Assembly (NCBI RefSeq): GCF_008632075.1
Contig: NZ_VWVM01000004.1
Coordinates: 248,001-312,000 of the forward strand
Length of the DNA: 64,000 bases
From: Candidatus Pantoea gossypiicola
Lineage (GTDB): Bacteria; Pseudomonadota; Gammaproteobacteria; Enterobacterales; Enterobacteriaceae
Direction of reading: 5' to 3'
Below the pieces are notes generated by a model. That model did not search any database. It was not told the DNA's origin and worked only from the letters and a program-made list of their open reading frames with translations. The position numbers and the translations under genes were made by a program. This document shows positions 1 through 7,926 of the stretch, piece after piece; position 1 is the first letter of the stretch; each line of letters opens with the position of its first letter.

Positions 1-451
1 TATTGATGAGCAGGTTGATGAGGGTTTTAATTAATGCGCTTCCCGATCCCGGAATAGTCAGCCGTAAAAACAGCACCGTATTAGAATCATTTATAGAAAA
101 TTGCCTGCACCGGGATCAGCTCGTCACCGCCAGCCAGCCAGCCAGCCAGATTCTGGTCTCCTGCTTGTTGCTTTTAGCAATGCCATCACGGCGTACCCCT
201 GTATGTTCAATTTTAACGGATCAAACGCGCGCGCAAGAGAAACCGGCGGATTTAATGAACCTGTTTATCCCGCGTTTAATATTGAACCCGCATAACATTT
301 TTATTTCATGTGATATTGAGAAACCGCATCGCGATCAAAAAATAACGTTTATCTTTCAGCCATAATTGACCAATATTCAAATTAACTCTTTGATTAACTC
401 CAAATATCGGCTATTCGCCTGGGTTAGTTCATTCAACAGGAGTAATGACTT
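1..451. other. Left-edge stretch with no convincing gene
   Basis: I find no convincing gene here. A 120-codon open frame crosses it but lacks a ribosome-binding site and has no recognisable composition. The only structure is five tandem GCCA units at 129-148. The last part, about 366-450, is AT-rich and probably carries the promoter of the small gene that follows. Confidence 0.5.
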
Positions 452-586
452 ATGCTGCTGCGTAAATTAATTATCATTATTATGGGCCTGGTTATGGCGG
501 CTGTGATTATTATTGCCGATAACCATGCTGATAAAGTCCGCTCGCGCGATCAGGTTTTCAGTTTATCGTCATCGCAGGATCGCTAA
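452..586 (+). CDS. Small single-pass membrane peptide (44 aa)
   Basis: Not recognised as a named family. The 44-residue product starts MLLRKLIIIIMGLVMAAV, continues with a hydrophobic stretch to about residue 22, and ends in a charged, serine-rich tail (DKVRSRDQVF...). This predicts one inner-membrane helix with a short positively charged N-terminus. A good Shine-Dalgarno sequence (CAGGAG at 438-443) sits 8 bases before the ATG, which is the main reason to believe it is translated. It stands alone, 113 bases from the end of the opposite-strand transporter gene. Function unknown; it resembles the many stress-linked micro-membrane proteins of enterobacteria only in general form. Confidence 0.55.
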   Translation: MLLRKLIIIIMGLVMAAVIIIADNHADKVRSRDQVFSLSSSQDR

Positions 587-699
587 TCTGTTCTGAATAA
601 CCAACGCCTGCACCCTTGCGGGCGGTAACGCTAACAGGCTGCCGGATGCACAGGCAGCCTGTCGGATTACTCTCTGCCGCTCTATTCCCCATCCAGAAC

Positions 700-2013
700 T
701 TAGCGCGACGGCGGCTCATCCAGCAGCCGCAGATGATCATTTTTATTCAGCGTCATCAACGCAACAATACTGACCAGCGCAGTCACCATCACATACCAGG
801 CGGGAATATCAGGGTTACCGGTCTCTTTAATCAGGCTGGTAATAATCAATCCGGCGCAGCCGGAAAAGACCGCGTTGGAGAGCGAATAGGCCAGGCCCAG
901 CCCGGTGTAACGCACGCGTGTCGGAAACATCTCAGCCAGCATTGCGGGCCCCGGCCCCGCCAGCAACCCGACCACGCCACCAGCAATAAAGACTACCAGC
1001 GCCTTCAGCAGCAGTCCGGAACTCTCTGCCTGCAAAACGTTGAGCAGCGGCAGAGAGAGCACCAGCAGCAACACCGCTGCTGAGACCATCACGGCGCGGC
1101 GGCCAATCCTGTCGCTCAGCATTCCGGCCGGGATGATGGTGGCGGCAAAACCGAGGTTCGATATCACGGCAATCAGCAGAGCCTGGTTAAAGCCGGTGTG
1201 CAGTGATGCCTGCAGATAAGTCGGCATAATCACCAGCCAGGTGTAACCTGCCGCCGACCACACCATCAGCCGGCAGATACCGAGCAGAATCGTTTTCAGC
1301 GTATCACCCAGGCTGGCGTTCACTTTTGCCTAGGGCTGTGCCTGCTGCTGAACAAATGCGGGCGTCTCTTCCATCTGCACCCGCAGCCAGAGTGCCAGCG
1401 CCCCCAGCGGCAGTGCGATAAAGAATGGGATGCGCCAGCCCCAGCTCAGCATCTGCTCTGGCGTCAGCAGCACTGAGAGCAACGCCACTATGCCCGCGCC
1501 TGCCAGTAATCCCAGCGCCACGGTAAAGGATTGCCACGCGCCATACAGGCCGCGCTTTCCGCGTGGTGCAAACTCGGTCATCAGCGACACCGCCCCACCA
1601 TACTCGCCTCCTGCGAACAGGCCCTGCAGGATACGCAGGCCGGTAACGAGCAGCGGTGCCAGGATACCCAGTTGAGCATAGGTCGGAACCAGACCGATGG
1701 CGGCTGTCGCCAGCGTCATCATAATCAATACAAAAATCAGCGTGGGTTTTCGCCCGATGCGATCCCCCATCCGGCCAAAAACAATCGCACCCAATGGACG
1801 GAAGAAAAAAGCGATGGCAAACGACGCGTAGGTCAGCAGCAGCCCGGTCAGCGCGGAGTCGCCTTCCAGCCGGAAAAAGTTCTGCGCAATCACGGTGGCA
1901 AGAAAGCCATAGACCGCAAACTCATACCATTCAATGAAATTACCGACCGAACCGGCAAGCAGAGCACGTTTTCGGCTGGCGGAGGAGAGCAGATTATCAG
2001 CAGGGACAGGCAT
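700..2013 (-). pseudogene. MHS-family MFS metabolite/H+ symporter, interrupted by an in-frame amber stop
   Basis: The two halves form one 437-codon reading frame of the metabolite:H+ symporter type (relatives ProP, ShiA, KgtP). The N-terminal half (2013 to 1330) has the family signature GNFIEWYEFAVYG, the loop motif GRMGDRIGRKP, the segment GLFAGGEYGGAV and the half ending LQMEETPAF-like. A TAG at 1332-1330 follows QQQAQP. Reading continues without a shift through A-K-V-N-A-S into the C-terminal half, which has a second GMLSDRIGRR loop and six more helices. Without the stop the length is normal for the family. The start at 2013 has AAGGA upstream. The simplest reading is a CAG-to-TAG mutation (or a sequencing error), giving a dead transporter unless the amber codon is suppressed. 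The substrate cannot be told from sequence. Confidence 0.85.
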
Positions 2014-2217
2014 AACAGGCGATCCTTTTTAAAGCCTCATCAGCCGCTTATGATTACCACAATCGCTGCTCATCTGCGCAAACTTCTGCCCGTCGCGTTA
2101 CTTCAGGCACATAAATCTGCGGTTGCACACCCCCACACGCTCTTTTTCACCTTCAGTTCTTGCACAACCGCTTTGCGAGCGTCAGGATGTGCGGCATTAA
2201 ATGAATCAGGCGGATAG

Positions 2218-2532
2218 ATGATGAACGCACACACCTCAAAAGATCCTCTGCATGGCGTCACGCTGGAGATGCAGATAAACAGTCTGGTCGCACAGTATGG
2301 CTGGGCAGAGATGGCAAAACGGATCAACATTAACTGCTTTAAAAGCGATCCCAGCCTTAAATCGAGCCTGAAGTTTTTACGCCGTACGCCCTGGGCGCGC
2401 GGGGAAGTGGAAGCGCTCTATCTGGCCTCGTTAAACGCGCAACCGGCAGCACGTGACGAACCGGCTGAAGAAACCGAACAGGCACCCGCTGAAGATCCCT
2501 GGAGCAAGTGGCGCGTTAACACGCCGGAGTAA
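2218..2532 (+). CDS. VF530-family (DUF2132) small DNA-binding-type protein
   Basis: The 104-residue protein contains the complete VF530/DUF2132 domain in residues about 9-72: [20 protein letters not shown], then [14 protein letters not shown] and [16 protein letters not shown]. The family was named from a Vibrio fischeri protein of known fold that was suggested to bind nucleic acid; its role in the cell is not settled. The tail from about residue 75 is acidic and alanine-rich and looks disordered. Two adjacent ATG codons (2218 and 2221) could start it. It is monocistronic and ends 18 bases before a hairpin terminator shared with the convergent mqo gene. Confidence 0.8.
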   Translation: MMNAHTSKDPLHGVTLEMQINSLVAQYGWAEMAKRININCFKSDPSLKSSLKFLRRTPWARGEVEALYLASLNAQPAARDEPAEETEQAPAEDPWSKWRVNTPE

Positions 2533-2550
2533 CACTGACAACGAAGCAAT

Positions 2551-2587
2551 AAAAAACCCGCACAGGCTAACCTGGGCGGTTTTTTTT
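2551..2587. terminator. Bidirectional terminator between the VF530 gene and mqo
   Basis: An A-run and CCCGC at 2551-2561 pair with GCGG and a T-run at 2576-2587. Flanking A and T tracts on the two strands suit termination in both directions between the convergent genes. Confidence 0.75.
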
Positions 2588-2601
2588 ACATCAGGCTGCT
2601 G

Positions 2602-4251
2602 TTACAGCGCCATGTCGTGTTTCGCTGAAGGCGCAGCCTGCTGCGGCTGTGCTGCCGGCGCGTCTGCGGTTTTGCCTTCCATGTTGATCACGGGCGGCGT
2701 GGTCAGCTGCAGGGTCGCTGCGGTCTCATTCCAGACCTGCTGCAGCAACGGCACGTTGTCATTCAGTTTCTGACCGTAGCCTGGGATCATTTTGTGGATC
2801 TTCGCCTGCCATTCCGGTGATTTGAACTCTTCCGGGAACAGTTTCTGCATAACGCTCAGAGAGATTGGCGCTGCGGTTGATGCACCAGGAGAAGCACCCA
2901 GCAGAGCCGCCACGGTTTTCTGCTGATCGGTCACAATTTCTGTTCCCAGCTTCAGCACGCCACCTTTGTCAGCATCTTTCTTGATAATCTGTACACGCTG
3001 ACCGGCCTGAATCAGTTTCCAGTCCTCTTTCTTCGCGTCCGGGTAGTACTCTTTCAGCGACTCGAAGCGATCTTCATCACTCAGCATCACCTGTCCGATC
3101 AGGTATTTCACCAGGTCGAAGTTATCCATACCCACATCGGTCATTGGCACGATGTTATGGGTAGTGGTGGTGCTCAGCAAATCAAACAGCGAGCCGTTTT
3201 TCAGGAACTTGGTTGAGAAGGTCGCAAACGGTCCAAACAGCACGACGCGTTTGCCATCCAGATAACGGGTATCCAGATGCGGAACGGACATCGGCGGTGC
3301 ACCGGTTGACGCCTGGCCATAAACTTTTGCCAGATGACGATCGGCAATGGCACTGTTTTCGGTAACCAGGAATGAACCACCGACCGGGAAGCCTGCATAG
3401 TTATCTGCTTCCGGGATGCCGGTCTTCTGCAGTAATTTCAGCGCACCGCCGCCTGCACCGATGAAGACATATTTCGCGTCAACCGCACGTTCACTGCCGT
3501 TTTTGGCATCTTTAATCGTGACGTGCCAGGAGTTGTCGCCGTTACGTTTGAAATCGGTAACTTCAGAGGAGGTTTCCAGACGGAAGTTGTCATTCTTCTT
3601 CAGGCTGCCGATCAGCTGACGGGTAATTTCACCGTAGTTAACGTCGGTACCCACTGGTGTCCAGGTGGCAGCCACTTTCTGCTGTGGATCACGACCTTCC
3701 ATCACCAGCGGTGCCCACTGCGCGATCTGTTTGTGATCGGTAGAGAACTTCATGCCCTGGAACAGCGCCGTTTTCTGCAGTGCCGCATAGCGCTTGGTCA
3801 GGAAGTCGACGTTGTCGCCCCAGACAAAACTCATGTGTGGCGTTGAGTTGATGAAAGAGCGCGGGTCGTGCAGTACGCCCTCTTTAATCTGAGCGCTCCA
3901 GAACTGGCGAGACACCATAAACGCTTCATTGATTTCCAGCGCTTTGGACACGTCAATCGAACCATCTTTACGCTCAGGCGTATAGTTCAGCTCCATGTTG
4001 GCAGAGTGACCGGTACCGGCGTTATTCCAGCCGTTAGAGGATTCCAGCGCCACGCCATCCAGCTTCTCGACCATGATCTGTTTCCAGCCAGGCTGCAGCT
4101 CTTCCAGCATGGTGCCCATGGAGGCACTCATAATGCCGCCGCCAATCAACAGGACATCGGTTTTCTCTGGTGAGGTCTCAGCGTGGAGGGCTGAAGAAAC
4201 TAACAAGGCCGCGAGGGAAAGAGTGGGAATAACTTTCTTTGAATTCATCAT
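2602..4251 (-). CDS. mqo: Malate:quinone oxidoreductase
   Basis: Membrane-associated FAD enzyme that oxidises L-malate to oxaloacetate and passes electrons to quinone, an alternative to NAD-malate dehydrogenase in the TCA cycle. The 549-residue protein matches the enterobacterial family almost end to end: FAD dinucleotide motif [13 protein letters not shown] near residue 32, [35 protein letters not shown], and [11 protein letters not shown] near the C-terminus. Residues 1-24 form a signal-like hydrophobic leader ([14 protein letters not shown]), as in Escherichia coli Mqo. No strong Shine-Dalgarno precedes the ATG pair at 4251/4248. It is divergent from dcuSR and borders the fumarate block, so malate can be oxidised aerobically here and reduced to succinate by the neighbouring system without oxygen. 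Confidence 0.95.
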   Translation of the reverse strand: MMNSKKVIPTLSLAALLVSSALHAETSPEKTDVLLIGGGIMSASMGTMLEELQPGWKQIMVEKLDGVALESSNGWNNAGTGHSANMELNYTPERKDGSIDVSKALEINEAFMVSRQFWSAQIKEGVLHDPRSFINSTPHMSFVWGDNVDFLTKRYAALQKTALFQGMKFSTDHKQIAQWAPLVMEGRDPQQKVAATWTPVGTDVNYGEITRQLIGSLKKNDNFRLETSSEVTDFKRNGDNSWHVTIKDAKNGSERAVDAKYVFIGAGGGALKLLQKTGIPEADNYAGFPVGGSFLVTENSAIADRHLAKVYGQASTGAPPMSVPHLDTRYLDGKRVVLFGPFATFSTKFLKNGSLFDLLSTTTTHNIVPMTDVGMDNFDLVKYLIGQVMLSDEDRFESLKEYYPDAKKEDWKLIQAGQRVQIIKKDADKGGVLKLGTEIVTDQQKTVAALLGASPGASTAAPISLSVMQKLFPEEFKSPEWQAKIHKMIPGYGQKLNDNVPLLQQVWNETAATLQLTTPPVINMEGKTADAPAAQPQQAAPSAKHDMAL

Positions 4252-4557
4252 TTTAATCTACAGCTCGGACGGTACTGGTTAAAAAAAGTCCTTAAAGTTT
4301 AAAATAATGTTATTTGTGAGTTAATGTGAAAATAGTTATAAAATTAAAAATAGCAATTTAGCCTTAATTTAATTACAAAAGGCTTACTGAATTGCTCACA
4401 TATTTTAACCACACATTAAGGGTGTCCTTTGAATTATACAATCCCCTAACCCAAATATTGTTATTGCTCTGTTGCCCGTGCGCAGACCGCTAAAACTGTA
4501 CTGAAGCGGTGAGTTAGCGTATGTTTCAAGCCGATTCCCTACCCGTGCTGAACAGCG
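4252..4557. promoter_or_regulatory. AT-rich divergent promoter region mqo / dcuS
   Basis: These 306 bases separate the divergent mqo and dcuS genes and are clearly richer in A and T than the flanking genes, especially 4270-4430. A direct repeat TGTGA-N5-TGTGA lies near 4315-4330. It is not a canonical CRP palindrome. I see no perfect FNR box and no small gene. Confidence 0.5.
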
Positions 4558-6192
4558 ATGACAAGCCAACCACAGAACCGACATGCCGTGACTAAACAAC
4601 CCATGAAACTCAGTACCCTGACCACCCTGATGATGACTGCGGTGATCGTTACCGTGCTGCTCGCTGTCCATCTGCTCTATTTCGTTCAGATTGATAACTT
4701 TGCACAGTCGCATCTTAAAGATAAAGCGATGGCAGTGGCGCGTACGCTGGCAGACAGCCCGGAAGTGCAGCGCGGGTTATTGTTGCCAGACGGCAGCAGC
4801 CAGATTCAGCCGCTGGCGGAAGCTGCGCGCAAACGCAACGGCCTGCTGTTTGTGGTGGTGACGGATATGCGCGGTATTCGCTTTTCACATCCGAATGCCG
4901 CGGTGATCGGCAAACATTTTGTCGGCAATGACATCTATCCCACGCTGAGTGGCCGGGAAAATGTGGCGGTCAATCATGGCGTGCTGGTGGAAGCACTGCG
5001 GGTCTTTACGCCGGTTTATAACGCGCAGCATCAGCAGATTGGCGTGGTGGCAATCGGCATTGCGCTGAATGATGTGGCGGCCCAGATAGCGAATAGCCGC
5101 TGGAATATCGTCTGGACCGTCCTGTTTGGCGGCGTGGTCGGGTTACTGGGTATGCTCATTCTGGTCAGGCGACTCAAGAAAATACTGCTTGGCCTGGAGC
5201 CGCACGAAATCTCCAGCCTGTTTGAACAGCGTCAGGCGATCCTGAATTCCATTAAAGAAGGGGTGATTGCGGTCGATGATCAGTCACGCGTCAGCCTGAT
5301 TAACCACGCGGCTCAGCAGCTGCTGCATGAGACCACCCGCAGGATGCCGTTAAACGGTGATCGGATTGCTGAGGAGAGCGTCATGCATCGTCATCAGCAG
5401 GATGCGCTGCATGCGGGCAAAGCCTGGCACGATCAGGAGCTGACGCTGGGTAATCGTATCCTGATTAGCAACACCGTTCCGGTGCGAAGTCGTGACCGCA
5501 TTATCGGCGCGGTAACCACCTTCAGGGATAAGACCGAAATCAGCCAGCTGATGCAGCGTCTGGACGGCATGGTAAACTATGTGGATGCTTTACGTGAGCG
5601 GTCCCATGAGTTCATGAACAAGCTGCATGTGATTCTGGGCCTGCTGCATATGAAAAATTATGCACAGATGGAAGAGTACATACTGAAAACCGCTAACGCC
5701 TATCAGACGGAGATCGGTTCGCTGCTGCAAAAGATCAAATCGCCGATCATTGCCGGCTTCCTGCTTAGCAAAATCAACCGGGTAACCGATGAAGGTCATC
5801 AGTTGATTATCGATGAGGCGAGTTTTCTGCCTGACTGCGGCAGCGAGGAGCAGAGCGCAGTTCTGATTACCGTGCTGGGCAATTTAATTGAAAATGCCCT
5901 TGAGGCGCTGGACCCGGAAACCGAAGGGGAAATTCACCTCATGCTGCATTATCAGAATGGCTGGCTGGCCTGCGAAGTAAGTGATGACGGGCCAGGTATA
6001 GACAGCTCGCAGCTCAGCGCCATTTTTGAGCGCGGCGTCTCGTCAAAAGGTGACGATCGCGGTGTCGGACTGTTTCTGGTTAAGCAGCAGACCGAAAGCC
6101 TGGGCGGCAATGTCAGTGTCGAGTCGGAACCCGGTGTATTTACCCAATTTTTAGTGCAACTTCCGTGGGAGAGAGGAATGATTACCCAATGA
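4558..6192 (+). CDS. dcuS: C4-dicarboxylate sensor histidine kinase DcuS
   Basis: Membrane histidine kinase that senses fumarate, malate, succinate and related dicarboxylates in the periplasm and phosphorylates DcuR. The 544 residues align with E. coli DcuS throughout. The order is membrane helix about 20-42, periplasmic PAS domain to about 180, second helix about 184-204, cytoplasmic PAS, a DHp helix with the phospho-acceptor in RERSHEFMNKLH (His350), and an HATPase domain with NLIENALEAL and DDGPGID. Residues matching the known ligand-binding set of E. coli DcuS are all present, here Arg108, His111, Phe121 and Arg148. The start is the ATG that aligns with the E. coli N-terminus. It overlaps dcuR by ATGA, so the two are translationally coupled. 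Its targets are probably the fumarate genes next door. Confidence 0.95.
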   Translation: MTSQPQNRHAVTKQPMKLSTLTTLMMTAVIVTVLLAVHLLYFVQIDNFAQSHLKDKAMAVARTLADSPEVQRGLLLPDGSSQIQPLAEAARKRNGLLFVVVTDMRGIRFSHPNAAVIGKHFVGNDIYPTLSGRENVAVNHGVLVEALRVFTPVYNAQHQQIGVVAIGIALNDVAAQIANSRWNIVWTVLFGGVVGLLGMLILVRRLKKILLGLEPHEISSLFEQRQAILNSIKEGVIAVDDQSRVSLINHAAQQLLHETTRRMPLNGDRIAEESVMHRHQQDALHAGKAWHDQELTLGNRILISNTVPVRSRDRIIGAVTTFRDKTEISQLMQRLDGMVNYVDALRERSHEFMNKLHVILGLLHMKNYAQMEEYILKTANAYQTEIGSLLQKIKSPIIAGFLLSKINRVTDEGHQLIIDEASFLPDCGSEEQSAVLITVLGNLIENALEALDPETEGEIHLMLHYQNGWLACEVSDDGPGIDSSQLSAIFERGVSSKGDDRGVGLFLVKQQTESLGGNVSVESEPGVFTQFLVQLPWERGMITQ

Positions 6193-6908
6193 TCAATGTG
6201 TTAGTTGTCGATGATGACGCCATGGTAGCCGAGCTGAATCGCTGTTATATCGGGCAGATCCCAGGTTTTACCTGCTGCGGCACGGCCTCAACCTTACAGC
6301 AGGCCAAAGAGCGGCTGGCCGAGGCTGAACCACAGGTTGATCTGATCCTGCTCGACATCTATATGCAGCAGGAAAACGGTCTTGATCTGCTGCCAGAGCT
6401 GCGCAGCGCAGGACGCCCGGTTGACGTGATTATTATCTCATCAGCGGCAGATGCCGCCACGATCAAGACTTCGCTCAACTATGGCGTGGTGGATTACCTG
6501 ATCAAGCCTTTCCAGTTTGCCCGCTTTGAAGAGGCGCTGACCGGCTGGCGGCAGAAAAAATCGCTGATGGATAATCATCAGTTCTATCAGCAGTCGGACG
6601 TTGATCAGCTGTTGCATGGTAATCCGCCTGGTGCCAGCGAACAGAAACGCCTGCCGAAAGGGTTAACGCCGCAGACGCTGCGTACGCTGTGCCTGTGGAT
6701 CGACGCCCATCCCGGCACTGAGTTCTCTACCGACGAACTGGCGACCGAAGTGAATATCTCACGCGTTTCGTGCCGTAAATACCTGATCTGGCTGGCGCAG
6801 ATTAATATTCTGTTCACCAGCATTCATTATGGGGTCACGGGCCGTCCGGTTTACCGTTATCGTCTGCAGCCGGAGTATCACACCTTACTCAAACAATACT
6901 GTCAGTGA
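6189..6908 (+). CDS. dcuR: C4-dicarboxylate response regulator DcuR
   Basis: Response regulator partner of DcuS, 239 residues. The receiver domain opens MINVLVVDDDAMVAELN, and the phosphorylated aspartate is Asp56 in LILLDIYMQ. The conserved Lys lies in DYLIKPFQ. The C-terminal half has the CitB/DcuR-type helix-turn-helix, STDELATEVNISRVSCRKYL, and ends TGRPVYRYRL...LLKQYCQ as in E. coli. The start is the ATG at 6189, overlapping the dcuS stop, with GAGAGAGG 12 bases upstream; an upstream in-frame ATG at 6165 would add eight residues unlike the family. In E. coli DcuR activates the fumarate transporter and anaerobic fumarase and fumarate reductase genes. Here the likely targets are the divergent fumarate reductase and transporter genes at 10.7-14.6 kb. 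Confidence 0.95.
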   Translation: MINVLVVDDDAMVAELNRCYIGQIPGFTCCGTASTLQQAKERLAEAEPQVDLILLDIYMQQENGLDLLPELRSAGRPVDVIIISSAADAATIKTSLNYGVVDYLIKPFQFARFEEALTGWRQKKSLMDNHQFYQQSDVDQLLHGNPPGASEQKRLPKGLTPQTLRTLCLWIDAHPGTEFSTDELATEVNISRVSCRKYLIWLAQINILFTSIHYGVTGRPVYRYRLQPEYHTLLKQYCQ

Positions 6909-7864
6909 ACCAGCCGGTAGTCCGTGTCGAGTAACTGAAACGAAAAGTGACGTTGTGACGAGCAGATGATCTGCCTGTCACGGGTCACAAAGATAGCTTC
7001 AATGCCCGGTTTGTCGGCAAGGCAGGCGATACCCTTTTCTACGCCCAGTCCGTACAGCAGCGTCGTGTAGATGTCGCCATCCAGCGAGCGATCGGAAATC
7101 ACGGTCACGCTCAGCAGCTCGTTATCCAGCGGATAACCGGTCTGTGGATCAAGGATGTGGTGATAACAGACCTCATCCAGCTCGAAATAGCGCTCATAGA
7201 TACCGGACGTCACGACCGAGCGATTGTTGACACCGATGACACCGATCAGCGCATCGGCTTCACCAAACGGCTTCTTCAGACCGATTGCCCAGCCTGGAGC
7301 TTCTGGCGGTGCGCCCACCGTCTGGACGTTGCCGCCCAGATTAATCAACGCACTGCTGACCTGCTGCTGGCGCAAAAAAGCCTGGACTACGTCGGCGATA
7401 TAGCCCTTGGCGATGGCACCCAGGTCAATCTCCATTCCTGAACGTGCCAGCATCACGCTGCGGGTGGCAGCATCAAGGATGACGTCCTGCGGATTAATCA
7501 GCGTCATGCGCGCCTGAAGATCGGCTTCTGATGGAACGCTGTGGCCCTGAAAACCAATTTTCCAGCACTTCACCAGCGGACCGATAGCCAGATTAAACAG
7601 GCTGTCAGGCAAAAGGCTCACCGCATGCGCACAGGCGATCAAATCAAACACCGGCTGACTGACGACCACCGCATGCTCCCCTGCCGCGTGGTTAATCGCC
7701 ATAACTTCCGATGCCGCGCGATTGACGGTGAAGAGATTCTCCTGTTGTTTGATCAGGCGAAAAACCTGCCTGGCCAGCGTCTGGTTGTCTTCGAAGAGTT
7801 TGAGCAGGATGGGCGAACCCATTAATACAGCGGAGTAAGCATAGACACGCGCATCAGTTAACAT
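6902..7864 (-). CDS. apbE: FAD:protein FMN transferase (ApbE-like, cytoplasmic)
   Basis: Transfers FMN from FAD to a threonine or serine of a target protein. The 320-residue product carries the family landmarks: FNLAIGPLVKCW, EIDLGAIAKGYIADVV, the LINLGGNVQTVG segment, VVTSGIYERYF, HHILDPQTGYP and a C-terminal D-x-x-TTLLYGLG. Unlike classical ApbE it has no signal peptide or lipobox, so it should work in the cytoplasm. The start is the ATG at 7864; an upstream in-frame codon would add an unconserved 11 residues. It is 62 bases downstream of the fumarate reductase gene on the same strand, and that enzyme contains an FMN_bind domain, which is the obvious substrate. It overlaps the convergent dcuR stop by 7 bases. 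Confidence 0.93.
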   Translation of the reverse strand: MLTDARVYAYSAVLMGSPILLKLFEDNQTLARQVFRLIKQQENLFTVNRAASEVMAINHAAGEHAVVVSQPVFDLIACAHAVSLLPDSLFNLAIGPLVKCWKIGFQGHSVPSEADLQARMTLINPQDVILDAATRSVMLARSGMEIDLGAIAKGYIADVVQAFLRQQQVSSALINLGGNVQTVGAPPEAPGWAIGLKKPFGEADALIGVIGVNNRSVVTSGIYERYFELDEVCYHHILDPQTGYPLDNELLSVTVISDRSLDGDIYTTLLYGLGVEKGIACLADKPGIEAIFVTRDRQIICSSQRHFSFQLLDTDYRLVH

Positions 7865-7926
7865 AGGCGACTCTGCTTTAAAAGGAAAAACCGGCACCCG
7901 CAGGATGCGGATGCCGGAGACTGCCG

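Noticed and set aside
3-365. 120-codon open frame at the left edge
   Set aside because: No ribosome-binding site and no domain-like composition; it probably arises by chance in AT-mixed noncoding DNA.
4310-4335. TGTGAGTTAATGTGA before mqo as a CRP or FNR site
   Set aside because: It is a direct, not inverted, repeat and does not match either consensus.
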